From positions 9,081,001-9,145,000 of the forward strand of contig JANTQA010000015.1 in assembly GCA_027625915.1 (NCBI GenBank): a stretch of 64,000 nt of DNA, written 5' to 3'. This stretch comes from Anaeramoeba flamelloides. Its lineage: Eukaryota; Metamonada; Anaeramoebidae. This document shows, piece after piece, positions 12,024 through 23,654 of this stretch. Under the pieces are notes generated by a model that did not search any database, was not told the origin of the DNA, and saw only the letters and a list, made by a program, of their open reading frames with translations. The first letter of the stretch is position 1. Each line of letters starts with the position of its first letter. Both the position numbers and the translations under genes were made by a program.

Positions 12024-12216
12024 CAGTCAGTTCCACTTTTAGGGCACAAACTTGAACAAAATTTAAGGCACAATAAAAAAATCAAATTAAGACAAAAAAT
12101 TCAGATTGTAGTAAAATAAATTGTAAAAAAAAAAATCCAAAGTTTAAGCCTTAATTTTTGATTTTTATGTTCCTTAAATTTCTTTGAAAGTTTGTACCTT
12201 CAAATGGGACTGACTG
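12024..12216. mobile_element. MITE family 1, copy 1 (Tc1/mariner-like ends)
   Basis: Begins CAGTCAGTTCCACTTTTA and ends with the near inverse, GGGACTGACTG. TA flanks it on both sides (12022-12023 and 12217-12218), as expected of a TA target duplication. It is 193 bp long, with an A/T-rich centre, no protein and inner arms that also pair (GGCACAAACTT against AAGTTTGTACC). A second copy lies at 40860-41055. TA duplication and CAGT ends are known of Tc1/mariner transposons, so it is most likely a non-autonomous relative mobilised in trans. The annotated-looking minus frame across its end is spurious. Confidence 0.85.
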
Positions 12217-12218
12217 TA

Positions 12219-15200
12219 TAATAAAAAAAAAAACAAGATTTTTATTTTGAAACACAGGATTAAACTTTTCAGTACATACATATTTTGACAACATTGCAAA
12301 CCAAAAATTAAATTAAAACACCAATCTTTGCAATTCTCGAAGAGATTGTAATAACCAAAGCTTTTTAACTGAATTAAATAATTAATATTTGGTTTTAATC
12401 TTATAAACACTTTTTATTGGGAAGTATAGGGAATTTTTATACCTATATTTTTCTGTCAATAATAGTTCAAGAAGAGTGCTTTAAAAACTCAATACTGTAT
12501 TTTAAGGTTATGGTTTGACTTTAAATACGAAATTATCACAATTTTTTTATCTTTTGTCATTTTTAAAATTAATTAAAGAAAAAATTTATTCATGTTTAGT
12601 AATTTGAATAATATATCAAAAAGTTTGGAAATATGTACTACTTATTCTTGATATTTAAAGGTTAATTTCAAAAATTGATTTTTCAGTTTATATTAAGATT
12701 TGCAGAAAAAAAAGGAAAATTTCGATATTGATAATTATCACAATTTATTTATATTTATAAGATTATAGTTTTTCTCAAGTTTTCGTAATAGAATACTGAT
12801 TAAATATTAAAGGATTATTTATGAAACCCATAATTTATGATACATTGGTTACCCTAAAATCTATTTTTTTTTTTTTTTTTTACTAATGGGATTTATAAGA
12901 AAGTCTTTAAATTTTAACAAGAATCTACTTAATGATCTTGATGAAATTTAAATTCAGAAAATCTAAATCAAAAATAAAATTCAGATTAAAATGTTTTTTC
13001 GCTATTTGAGTCTTTATTGTGTTCAAAAAATTCTTGCAAATTTGATCATTTTTGCTTCAAAAATTCAAAAAATTATTCGATGATTATCAAAGTTTTTATT
13101 ATTTTTTAATTTACTTTTTTAGAGTTTCCTTTTTTTTCTCTATATAAGTGATATTATTATTTTTTTTTTTTTTTTTTTCTTCAAAAGTAGAGTCAAGAAG
13201 AAAAAAATGAGATATGGTTCTAATTTGATGGGGAACTAATAAAGAAGAGATGAACTTGGGTAATTCAACTTCTTCTTAAAGCAATTTCCCTGTACTGGGA
13301 TTAATATTTGATAGTACATTGTAAATAGTGTTTTACTGGATCAATTTTTGTCAAGTAAGGAATTAAGTTAAAATAGGTCACTTGTGCAAATATGGTATTT
13401 TCTAAAATAAGAGTTTTTGCAAATTTTATAGATAAATAAAGAGTTGTAACCATTTACAATCCCATAAAACTGATTTATCAAATATTCTGAAAATAATAGA
13501 AAATCAAAATAAAATAAAAATTTTAAACTGGTAAAATACATTTTTTGAACAACATTCAAGTAACTCTAGGACTAATATTAAATTTGGAATTTTCTTATAG
13601 AATATATTTTTTTTTTTACTTGTAAAATATAAAAGTTAAAATTTCTCATATTTTGGAAAATAATATTCAAATCATTTTGTGTGTAAATAATTGATATCTA
13701 ATATACATACAAAATTTCTAGTAATTGATAAATGGTATTAACAAATGAGAGGTTAATTCTTTGTCAAAATGATTTCTAATTATTTATCAATACTCATAAT
13801 TATCAGATGCTAGTTCTGTCATCTTAAATTAATCCACGAATTACCAAGTCTAACCAATTCTGTATATATTGGTAAAATTGCCTTCGGCAAGGTAATCTAA
13901 ATCAAACCATGTTTAACTCTTCATCCCAGAGGAGAAATTGGCTTAATCTAACTATACACAGCCTATAAATTGTTTATCAACCCCAAAAAAACTTTGAAAT
14001 ACGCATATAGTTGCCTTAACAAATACAAGCATATTCAAATATACTGAAAAGATACCAAAAACTCATCAAATATAAAAAAAAAACTTTTCAAAGAGTTTAC
14101 AGATGAAAATTGAAAATAAAATTATTTTATCTTAAAATCAAATTTTTATTTTACCATAAAAAATTATCCCTTAATACTCTGGTTTTTTTCAAAGTTCTTC
14201 AAATGATATTATTAATTGGTTAAAATAATTCAAAGTATATACAATTTTCGTCTATTTATGTGAATATTTCAAACACCCCTTTAAAACTCTTTATAACATC
14301 CTTTATTATATTATATTTCTTTTTTGGTTATTTTTCTAAAAAAACTTTTTTACTATTTAAAAAGAAGAAGAAAAAAGATACATTTATGAATCCAGTTAAT
14401 CAAGGGTAATTAATAAACACCTGTGAAATAATAAAAAAAAAATAAATAAACTTTTTTTTCAAGTTCGTTTTTTTGATTAAATAGAATATTATATTTTGAA
14501 TTATTATATTGAATCAGTCAAAAAAACATCAACTATTATTTCTCAATTAATTTTTATCTCAGTATTTGTGTATTTGTCGAGTAATTTCACCTTTATTAGT
14601 ATTTTGCAGCAATTATTGAGTTTTTATATTTTATCACAATTAGTTTAACAATTATCACGATTTTATGTAACATCCAGATTCTATAAAATATCTCGATTTG
14701 GTAGCGATAATCGTTATTGATTTAACTTTATTATGAATTGATAAAGATATAGACAAGTGCTCTATTTTATTAAATTATTAAAAAGAATAGATTACGTAAT
14801 TGTAGTAGTATTAATAATATTTTTATTCAATTAAAAAGCCACTGTTGTAAGAAAACGAAAAATAACTCGATCTTTCTACATTTATTTTCCAAATTATTGT
14901 GAATGTTAGTTTCTTTAAATGCAACATTTGAAAACGTGAGGTTCGTAATTATTATAATCAAAACAGATTGAAAATTCCTACTCTTTTTGTTACATATTTC
15001 ACATACAAAAAAAATTAAAAATTCTATTTTTGTAATTAATCAAAATTCTAGTCAGAAATTACAAAGTTAAAATTATTTGTTGAGTTATTTTTTTATTCGG
15101 TTTTTCAGCTTCTTCAATTATCTTTTATAAATTATCTTTAGAGTTCCCAAAATGATTCCAATTTTGGAGTTTTACGAATCCCAAAATTTAAAATTTGGAA

Positions 15201-15354
15201 TCGTAATCTTAAAATGATCCCAAAGGAATCAATTTTTATCAAATATTTTCCACTTGTTAAAGTCCTTTTTAAGTATAATTTTATAAAAACATTAAAAATT
15301 TATTTATTCTGATTCCATGAAATCAAAAAAAGAATTTTTATTTGGTAACAAAAA
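12219..15354. other. AT-rich spacer with one possible structured segment
   Basis: No gene seen. At 13839-13896 a slightly GC-richer patch can be folded by hand into nested hairpins (ATTACC with GGTAAT, CCAAT with ATTGG, TTGCC with GGCAA); see findings. Oligo-T runs lie at about 12866-12881 and 13161-13178. The small frame at 13368-13559 lacks any recognisable feature. Confidence 0.5.
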
Positions 15355-15800
15355 TCTATTAAAAAAAAAAAGAATCATTTAATTCCTTTTCAAAGAAAAA
15401 TTATTTTCTGATCAGGAATAAACTTAAAAACATCGGGGTTGATCTAAAAAATGATGAAAACTAAAACCTCAAGTAGAAATACCACAAATAAATAATTATT
15501 TTTTTGAGAAATATAAAATTCTTTTTGAAAATAAAAAAAAAATAATTAATTATTAAATATTGAGAGTGATCTGGTTATCTGTAAAAACGAATGTAAATAA
15601 GAAATGAGTTGAGACTTACCATTTGGAGAAAAAAAAATCATGTGATCCCATGGAATCAAAAAAAGAATTATTTTGGGTTTTTTTCAAAAAAGAATCAAAA
15701 AGTAAACTCTGATTATATTTTATTAAAATTAATAAAATTTGAATCAGGTAATTACATGACTCATTATCTCTGGGGTGTTCAGCAACACTTGAAAAAGAAT
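15355..15800 (+). repeat. Dispersed ~400 bp repeat, copy 1
   Basis: Matches about 42745-43140 in the same orientation. Shared text includes CTATTAAAAAAAAA, TTTCAAAGAAAAATTATTTT, CACAAAT, ATTTTTTTGAGAAA and AAGAAATGAGTTGAGA. The opposed small frames over it (15609-15921) are not conserved in the other copy, so they are not genes. Class unknown. Confidence 0.6.
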
Positions 15801-16310
15801 CATTTAATTTCTTGTAATTGAAGAAATAATTATTGTCGTTTTTTTTTATTAAAATAGAATCAAAATGTGAATTCTGTTTTTTATAAAATAAAATCAAAAA
15901 AGTATTTTTAAAAAAAATCATTTGAAAAGTTTGTATCTAAATTTTTTAAAATCCTCGGTGCAGTTTTAAAAACAGAATCCAAAACAATTAAAATAAAAAA
16001 TCAGAAAAATATATATATAAATTTATTTTTTTTTATTTCCTCTCAAGGCTGACTATTTGATCAAGATTTTTGAAATAATATCTTTCAGGAGAAAAATATA
16101 TTAATTTTCCAAAAAGATATTAAAATGAAAAAACTTCTTATTTTTTGATTAAGAAACTATTTATTAAAGAAGAATGTTAAACGCACATACCAAATAAATA
16201 AATATAGAAATAAATAAATAAATGGGTGTGGATTTATATAATCCATGATTAACAGATATAGGTTTGTCTTTAAAATGCAAGATATTAATCTTTTGAAAAA
16301 GAAAAGTAAT
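15801..16310. other. 3' flank of the eS8 gene
   Basis: AT-rich, no frame. It carries more text like the repeat at 15355-15800 (AAGAATCATTTAAT again near 15793), so that repeat may be longer or internally duplicated. Confidence 0.45.
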
Positions 16311-17336
16311 TTATTTCTTTTTACGTGTTTTCAATTTATGAACATAAAAATCAAGTTCAGCTCCTTCAAGAATGTAACCATCACAACGGCCACATTGTCC
16401 TGGTCTCGAGCTGATCGATGCAAATAATTTTCCTTTTTTGAATTGGTCAACGAGTTGTTTGCTGATTACGTGTCCTTCTCTTCGTTTAACTTTCTTTTGG
16501 ATGTATTTCTTCATTTTCTTTTTTCTTTCGGTTTTGTTTTTCCATTTTTGTCTCTTTTTTTTTGATTTAAATGAAAGGAAACGAATTGAAGAATTTGTAA
16601 AAATTGAATTTGTAAGAGAGTTTAGGAATGAATTAGGTTTTTGAAAAAAAGAGTAATTTCAATTTTGATAAAAGAAGAACAAAAAAAAATTTTTTAAAAA
16701 GCAATTCACAAAAAAAAAAAAAAAAAATTAGAATTATTTACTTGTTGTTTGGGTGTGAGTTCTTCTTTTTTTTCTTCGGTTTCCTTTTCTTTTGTTTCTG
16801 TTTCTTTTTCACCTTTTTTGATTTTTTTATCACCAATGTTTTCACCATAAAATTGTTTATACCATTGTTTGAATGGTGTTGCGTCAATTACAACAATAGC
16901 TCCTTTAACAAGAGTTTTGGTTCGAACCAATTCATTGTTTGATGCATTATAAACAACATCTAAGATTCTTGTTTTTCTTGAGATGGCTTTTAAAAAAAGA
17001 GATTAGGTAAATAGTTAATTTGGATCGTTTTGTTTTTTTTTTTCAAAAAAGAAAAAAAAAAAATTAAAATAAGCGAAAAAAAAAAAAAAAAAAAAAAAGC
17101 AAAATAAAAAAAAACAAAAACAAACCTTCAGATCCCCAAGACCAATTACCAGAGTCAAGACGAAGTGCTCTATATTTGGTGTTTCCACCATGAGTTCTTA
17201 CTGGTCTAATTAATTTTGGTCCAAGTTTGGTGTTTGCGGGTGGTCTTCCAATTCTTGCTTGTCTTTTTGATCTCCATTTCTTTCTTTTACCACCAGTCAA
17301 TTTTCTTTTTTTGTCTTTTGCTCTTGAAATACCCAT
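16311..17336 (-). CDS. 40S ribosomal protein eS8, three exons
   Basis: Structural protein of the small ribosomal subunit. Exon 1 (17336-17126) encodes [19 protein letters not shown] and, later, the family motif [19 protein letters not shown]. Exon 2 (16986-16742) carries [19 protein letters not shown] and [19 protein letters not shown]. Exon 3 (16553-16311) carries [18 protein letters not shown] and ends KLKTRKKK. These match eS8 almost word for word from animals to yeast. Both introns have GT-AG ends: 17125-16987 (phase 1; the split codon gives Ala in SEAISRK) and 16741-16554 (phase 0). The start of exon 3 at 16553 keeps frame; the neighbouring AG two bases on would break it. The joined product is 232 residues, somewhat longer than the usual 200-210, because of a K/E/T-rich insert after [10 protein letters not shown]. 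It should be expressed strongly in all growing cells. The small frames on the other strand are shadows. Confidence 0.95.
16554..16741 (-). other. Intron 2 of eS8
   Basis: 188 bases, starts GTAAAT and ends in an A-rich run with AAG. Phase 0, between ...TPKQQ and RQKW. No clear pyrimidine tract near the 3' end; the end is purine (A) rich. Confidence 0.75.
16987..17125 (-). other. Intron 1 of eS8
   Basis: 139 bases, starts GTTTGT and ends TTAAAAG. Phase 1. It is nearly all A and T, with long oligo-T (on the coding strand) inside. Confidence 0.85.
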
Positions 17337-17502
17337 TTGTGAAAAATCTAAAAAAAATAAATTCCTTCACCACTTTTTGAAAAAAGTATTGCAGATTTTT
17401 TTGAATTAAAAGCCAAAATCTTAAATATACTATTTGACTGAGAGTTGTATGTTTTACTCAATGTTTTGAACAAAAATTAATTGAACGAAAATTTAATTGT
17501 TC
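17337..17502. other. 5' flank of eS8
   Basis: Short AT-rich segment between the eS8 start codon and the edge of the foldback element. It must hold at least part of the eS8 promoter unless the element itself contributes. No known core promoter motif could be singled out in such AT-rich DNA. Confidence 0.4.
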
Positions 17503-20068
17503 TTTTAAGGTTTAGAATCCCTGATATTTAAAAAAAGATTATCTTAATGTATTGGGTGTGGTGATTTTTTATTTTGGTTCTTGTCTGATCGATCTTTGGC
17601 TTTGTATGATATTTTATTCGAGGTTAAAAAAGTTTAATTTAATAATTTTTCAAGGTCTAAAAAAATGAAAATGATATTAAAAAATAAAAATATGATTGAA
17701 GAGTATTTTGGCCATACTGAAAAAAATGCAATTGAACCAAAGGAAAAAGATTTTAGAATATATAAAAAATCTTAAAATAAATAATTTAAAAGAGTCAAAA
17801 TTTATATTTATTTTCCAATTGAAAAAATTAAAACTATTAAAAATTTAAAAAACTAATCAGTGAAAGGATTTCAAAAAATCGAGAATTTAAAATTTAACAT
17901 TGATGGAGTAAAATTTTCTCGATTTTGGGCCAATTGAGAACAAAGATTAGAAAAGATTTCTAATTATAATATAGAATATATTTAATAAATGATTAATGAA
18001 CCACAATGATAAAACTATTGAATATATCAAAAAAAGCTCAATTTTATTTATTCATAAAAAAGGAAATGAATGAGTTGATTTAAACTATAGACCAATTTCA
18101 ATTAACCAAAATCTACCAATATTATTTCTTAAAATGCTATATCAGCTTATTGAGCCATGTTGGGAATTTATTCATACAGCACAGTTTGGCTTTCAAAAAA
18201 AATTTGATACTTGTGTTGCGGTATTGAACGTTTAAAATATATACAATCAGATAAAAACAAATAATGAAAATGGGAATGATATAACCCATATTATAATGAT
18301 TGACATGACCAAATTTCTTTGACTCGATCAGTTTTAAAATAATTAGAAAAACAATAAAAAAGTTCATTTTAAATAAAATTATTCAAAAATTTTTATTAAA
18401 ATATTATCAAGGTGAGAGGTTGGTATATTTCGAAGGGATCCCTTATCACCGATTATATTTGATCTTATTTCACATTTTCTATTATTAAAAATAATACCAT
18501 TAACAAATCATTGTCAAATGTTTGCAGATGATTTAATTTTAATCATAAAAGGGAATATAAATCTTATTAATGGAAAATTAATTTTAATATATCAAGTAAT
18601 TGTCAAATTTGGTTTAAAACCTAATCAATGCAAAAAAGAAATTACTCAAGATTTATCAAAAATTAAATATTTGGGAATTTATTTTGGAAAAATTTCACAT
18701 TTAGTCTATAATCTGAGAAAGGTAAAAGAGACTTATAACAAATTTAAACAATTATTCAATAATAATTTACTAACAAATAATTTAAAAATTAGATTATTTA
18801 ATCTATTTTTTTAAGTCAATTAACATTTGGATTAGAAATATATAATTATAAAATAGCAACTCTAAACTATTAAAACTCTTGGGTTAATGTATGTATTACC
18901 GAAATATTCAAAATAAAAAGAAACAAGCCAATTCTTATTTATAAAACAGAATTTCAATTCGAAAATTTGGTAATATCAATTAATAAAAAGAAATTTAAAT
19001 TCAAAAATAAATTAAAAAAAACTATCTCTACCCTATTTAGAAATATTAATAAATTTTAATCAAAGAATGAACAATAAAATTAATTGGAAGTCGGAGAGTT
19101 TAAAGCTTCTTAAAAAAGAAATTTATAATTATAATTATAATGAGTTGTTGAATTCTACCAGTTGGAAGGTACAAAAATATTTCGCATGAATTAAAAACCA
19201 AAAAATAATTATTGATTAATCAAAGATATTTAAGTTATCCAACCAGTTCAACAATTCTAAAATTCAGAACATTTAGCAACTGTTTAAATAGAGATTATTA
19301 TGTAATCGATAAAAATTCAAATAAATTTTGTCCTTTATGTTTAAAAATATGAACAAAAGAAAATAATAGAAAATATTGACCTGTTTTTATGGGTATGCAC
19401 CTCCTATGAAAAAAATAGATTGAATTTCATGAATAAGTCAAAATAAATGAACATTTAATAAATTGTAATTTTAAATCACGGCAGCCTAAAATTTTTTTCG
19501 TTAATTAATAATTGTGAAATCTATGATTTTACACTTAAATTTCTAAAAGGTAATTTACTTAAAAGGACACTTAGAGTGTAATTTACACTTCCTTCTCAAT
19601 AAAAAAAAATTTGATAATTTTTTATTTTATTTTTTACGAATATAAATTCAGTATGTCTAAGGCTAATAGGTTGGAAAGAAAGTCTAAAAATGTAATTTTT
19701 AGATTTGTCAATTGAAAATTTTATTTACTTTTTTGTCATTTAGGTTTGGTTTCGTTTTTAAATTATCAAATATTAATTTAAATTTTTTTGTTTATTAGAA
19801 CAAAAAGTAAATAAATATTTCAATTTAAAACTCTAAAAATTGCATTTTTTTATTGAATACTTGCCTTACAACAAATTAACTGTGTACCCATAAATTTGGA
19901 TTTGTAAAAAAAAAAAAAAGAAAAAATGATAAATTACACTTTTTGATCCTCTATTAAAATATGATAAAAAGTCAAAGATCGATCAACCAAGAACCAAAAT
20001 AAAAAGTGATCACATCCAATACCTTAAGAAATAGTTTTTCAAATTTTAGGGATTGTAAAACCTTAAAA
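17503..20068. mobile_element. Foldback (long terminal inverted repeat) element split by a LINE
   Basis: The left arm (17503-17627) and right arm (19944-20068) are inverted copies: TTTTAAGGTTT at the outer edge, then AATCCCT, GATTATCTTAATGTATTGG, GGTTCTTG, TGATCGATCTTTG and TATGATATTTTA against their complements, about four in five bases alike by eye. Without the LINE between them the element would be about 595 bp, close to the 573 bp relative at 57680-58252 whose arms have the same sequence. This supports a non-autonomous foldback element later invaded by a LINE. An inner inverted repeat lies at 19683-19737 / 19797-19850. No transposase is present. Confidence 0.7.
17650..19612 (+). pseudogene. 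Decayed LINE (non-LTR retrotransposon) with reverse-transcriptase motifs
   Basis: Fragments in several frames show a LINE reverse transcriptase in order: EYFGHTEKN near 17700, IHKKGNE then LNYRPIS near 18050-18100, AQFGFQKKFDTCVAVL near 18180-18230, DMTKF near 18300, RRDPLSPIIFDLISHF near 18435-18480, FADDLILI at 18518-18545, GLKPNQCKKEI and YLGIYFG near 18610-18690, then the NWKSESLKLL segment (about 19080) and a CPLC...FLWVC finger region (about 19330-19400). Stops and frameshifts interrupt it throughout, so it is dead. The 3' end (CACTTCCTTCTCAATAAAA) resembles that of the copy at 1509-2133. It sits inside a foldback element; TAATAATTTTT (17640-17650) and GATAATTTTT (19613-19622) may be remnants of the target duplication. 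The 5' part with endonuclease is absent or beyond recognition. Confidence 0.85.
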
Positions 20069-22204
20069 ATATTTTTCAAGTTTGAAGTATAATTTAAACT
20101 CTTCAATCTATTAATCCTGCCTATGTAATTGTTTTTTTTTTGAAAATCAGGCTCTTTTATGATTTTTTGTATCTTGGGATTCTTGATTCATTTTTCGATA
20201 AATTCGAATGAAAATATTGATTATTTTGTTTTAAAATTAAAATTATTATTGTTAAAACATTTTTTCTTTCAAATTATTAACATTTATTTACAATTTGAAA
20301 TGAATTGTGAAATTACTTCACAAAAGATTAAATTTATATCAAAGCCTCCCATTATTTAAAACCAAAATGATAAAAAGATTTAAATTTTAAATTCTCGAAT
20401 GTTTTTTTTCTTAGAATTTGAATAAAAAAAATTAGATCAGAGATCAAGTGAATTTCAATAGATTTGCCCTGTTCTCAAGGAGGTGTTTGCCCCCCCAAAA
20501 AAAAAAAAAAAAAAAAAAATCTTAAGAAAATACAGATCTTTTGTCTGAAAAACCTTAGTAGTCAAAAATAGAAAGAAAAAATCAAAAATCACAAGACTTT
20601 CTGAAGTAAAAAATCTAAAAAACCCTAAAAAATCAAAGGATCTTATGGATAAAAAATTTAATTAACAGTAAAAAAAAATTCATCAAAACCATTTTCCAGT
20701 CAAAGGAGCCCACTTGTGGAGTGTTAATTACATGCTTTTTTATGATTTGAAAGGATATTAGAAGAAAAAATTAAATTTCAGAAATTCCAAAATTGAAATC
20801 ATTTTTTCTCATATTTTTATTTTTTTTTTTAATATTTTTTTTTATTAGACCTAATTTGTTTACAAATTTGTTTTTATTGTAAGATCTCTAGTCACTTGGT
20901 AAAAATATGTTATTCTAAAGTTATTGGTAAATTGGAAAATGATTGTAGAGAAATAATTTTTATTTCTATTGGAATTTTATTTGATCTTCAATTGGAGATC
21001 AAACGAAACATTGTTGTTTTTCTCAATAGAAATTCAAGAATTCGAGTTTTAAATTTATAAGAAAATATATTGATTTATTATTCTTTCTTCAGGCAAATAT
21101 CTATTATTTTTTGATGCTTATTATTCTATTTATTTCTTATTTAATCTTCAAAGCTCATTTATAAAAAATATTTGATATTTGAAAAAACCTATAGGCCACT
21201 TAAACTGAAATAAAGTATATCTAAATGTCAAAAAGTTAAATAAACAAAAAAAAAATAATTTATTATTTTCCAAATGAATTTAAATTTTCTATTTGAAACA
21301 AATAGTTTGTTTTCAGTATTAAAATCAATTTTATTCCTTTTAATCTAATTTATAATTATTTTATAATAATCTATATTTGTTATTTTTCTCAAGAAAAAAT
21401 ATTAGAAAAAATATAAAAAATGATGCTATATTTTTCAGATCTACATCACTTGTTATATTTGATATTGTTTACCAAATGTTGTTGTATTTGTATAAGCTTT
21501 TCATTTCTGGATAGAAAAATTTAAGCTAAAATTTAATAAAAATTTGGAAAAATTTATTTAAATAAAAATATCAAGAGTAATTATTTAAAGTGTTGTATAA
21601 AGTGTTTTTATATGATTGAAAATTCAAATTAGAAAAGTGAAAATTTCTCTTTAAAAATATTGAATCAATTATTTGAAATAAATTGGTAGAATTTTAATTT
21701 TTCTTTTCACTAAAAAATCTTATTAATGTGTACTTTAAAATGAAATAAAAATATGAGTTTTCAGAATAAATCATTTATATTTTGATGTCAACAATTGTGT
21801 TAAAGAAAGTAGGTAATTAGATAATATTAGTTGGAAAAATTCGTTTCATTTTTTTTATTTTTTTTAAAAAAAAAGAAATTGACAGAATTTTTTTAAATAG
21901 AAAATAACAAATTATTTTTTATTTTTTAAGTAAAGTTTATTGCTTTATATGTTTAATGGTACATATTTTTACTCTTATCAAAACCAAATTGATGTCAAAT
22001 AAATTCCAGATGAAGTTTCAATGTGCCATGAGAGTTTGGAACAATTTTTCAAAGAAATTCAAATATAAATGAAGATTTTTTATATTTGTTGTTTTTAACA
22101 TTTCTATCTATTTTCGAGAAAGATCGCAAAGTGTGAAAAAAAAATAAAAAAAAATTTTGTTTTTTGGTTTTAGGTTTTATATTTTTTTAATATTTTTTAC
22201 GCTC
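20069..22204. other. AT-rich spacer, nothing recognised
   Basis: No gene. There is a C-run followed by oligo-A at about 20492-20519. The frame at 20159-20359 lacks an ortholog-like feature and is not called. Confidence 0.5.
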
Positions 22205-22335
22205 AAAAAATAACATCCGCTATTGATTTTTTTTTGAAAAAAAAAAATCTGAATATATTTTTCTCTCAATGCATTCGCATCTCAAAAAGAAATATATTCA
22301 ATATTTTTTTAAAAAAAAATCAATAACTGCTGATA
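22205..22335. repeat. Hairpin-forming inverted repeat
   Basis: An arm reading CTATTGATTTTTTTTTGAAA and on to GAATATATTT (about 22219-22262) faces AAATATATTCAATATTTTTT and on to AAATCAATAACTG (about 22287-22328), with a spacer of roughly 25 bases holding CAATGCATTCGCATC. It looks like a small foldback repeat or relic; no coding. Confidence 0.6.
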
Positions 22336-23654
22336 CATTAATGATGCTTAAGTATTTATTTAATAAAAATACTACTTTCAACGAATTTTATAAAATCTTT
22401 GTGATCTCAAAAAGTGGTAAGGAGTAACACTTCTAAACTAACACGATTGTTTTCAAAATTATATATTATAACCATTCAAATTGGAGCTGAGTGTTTCACT
22501 CTTTGTCACCATTTTCTACCAATATCGTTTTTTTTTTATTTATATTTTTGAGAAATCTAACTTACATCAAAGTTCTGTGTTTTGTTTTTAATAAGTAGTA
22601 GGTACTCATAAAAAATACATTTTTTTTTTTTTTTTCGATTCTAAAAAAAAATATTTTTTACCATAATGGCTCTATATTTTAACCAAAAATTTTTTTTCAT
22701 TTAATTAATACTAGAATAATTAAGAATCAAAAAAAAAAAATATATAAAAAGAAAGTTTTGTTTCACAAAAAGAATAATTTCTGTTAACTTTGAATTTTTC
22801 AACAAATTCTTTTCTTTGAAAGTGATTTCAACAGCAGTGTTAAATATATTTAATAGTTATTATTTGATCCCCTACAAAAAAAAAATGAAATTAAAAAAGA
22901 AAAACAGTTGTAATAGATTTTACAAATAAAAAGAACTTTTAAAACATCTTTTTGTTTTCACTTCTGAGATAAACAATAAAATGTAAAATGGATATAAATA
23001 AAGCTTCACTTAATAAAGATGCTAATAGAAGTATTACTGAATGAAATATTTAAACAACAATTATATATTTTTGATTCTTTTTTTTGTTAGAATATTCTTT
23101 TGGAATTTTCTAGATTAATAAATGTATGGAATGAAAAATTCTTTTTATAAGTAATAGCATTTTGAACTTCAACAGGAAAAAATTTGAGCTAATTATCCTT
23201 TTTTCAATTCTGTAATATACATTTCAGTTAGAGTTCTTGGTTCTCCAAACCCGAACAATAAAAAGTCACAAACAAATAAATGGAGATCCCAAATTACAAG
23301 TAATTTCTTTTTTATTTATCAGTGTAAAAAAAAAAAAAAAAAAAAAAAATGAAGAATAAAATTTTTCCATTTATTATTCAAATATCAATAAAATAATTTT
23401 TCGACTGATCACAATTTTATATTTTTCGCGATTTATTGATTATTTGTAATAAGAATGAGTAATTATAATTTTAAATAAAACAAATTTATTTGTTGATATT
23501 ATTACAATTTTGTATTATTTCACCGAGCATACTCATTGTAATGTCAAATACATGATAGATTTTAAACATTTTCACGTATTATACTAAATTTAAAAATTTA
23601 TACTTTCAAAGTTTGGTTAAAACAAAAATTGAAAAACGACAAAGAAAAATTCAT
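22336..23654. other. AT-rich spacer downstream of the AN1 gene
   Basis: Oligo-A at about 23326-23349. No gene, RNA or terminal-repeat element was recognised. Confidence 0.5.

Noticed and set aside
13839-13896. tRNA or U6/U2 snRNA at the hairpin patch
   Set aside because: No A/B box, acceptor-stem pairing or known snRNA core words; kept only as a weak structured-RNA candidate.
15609-15921. Opposed frames of 70 and 101 codons
   Set aside because: They lie over a dispersed repeat whose partner copy does not keep them open.
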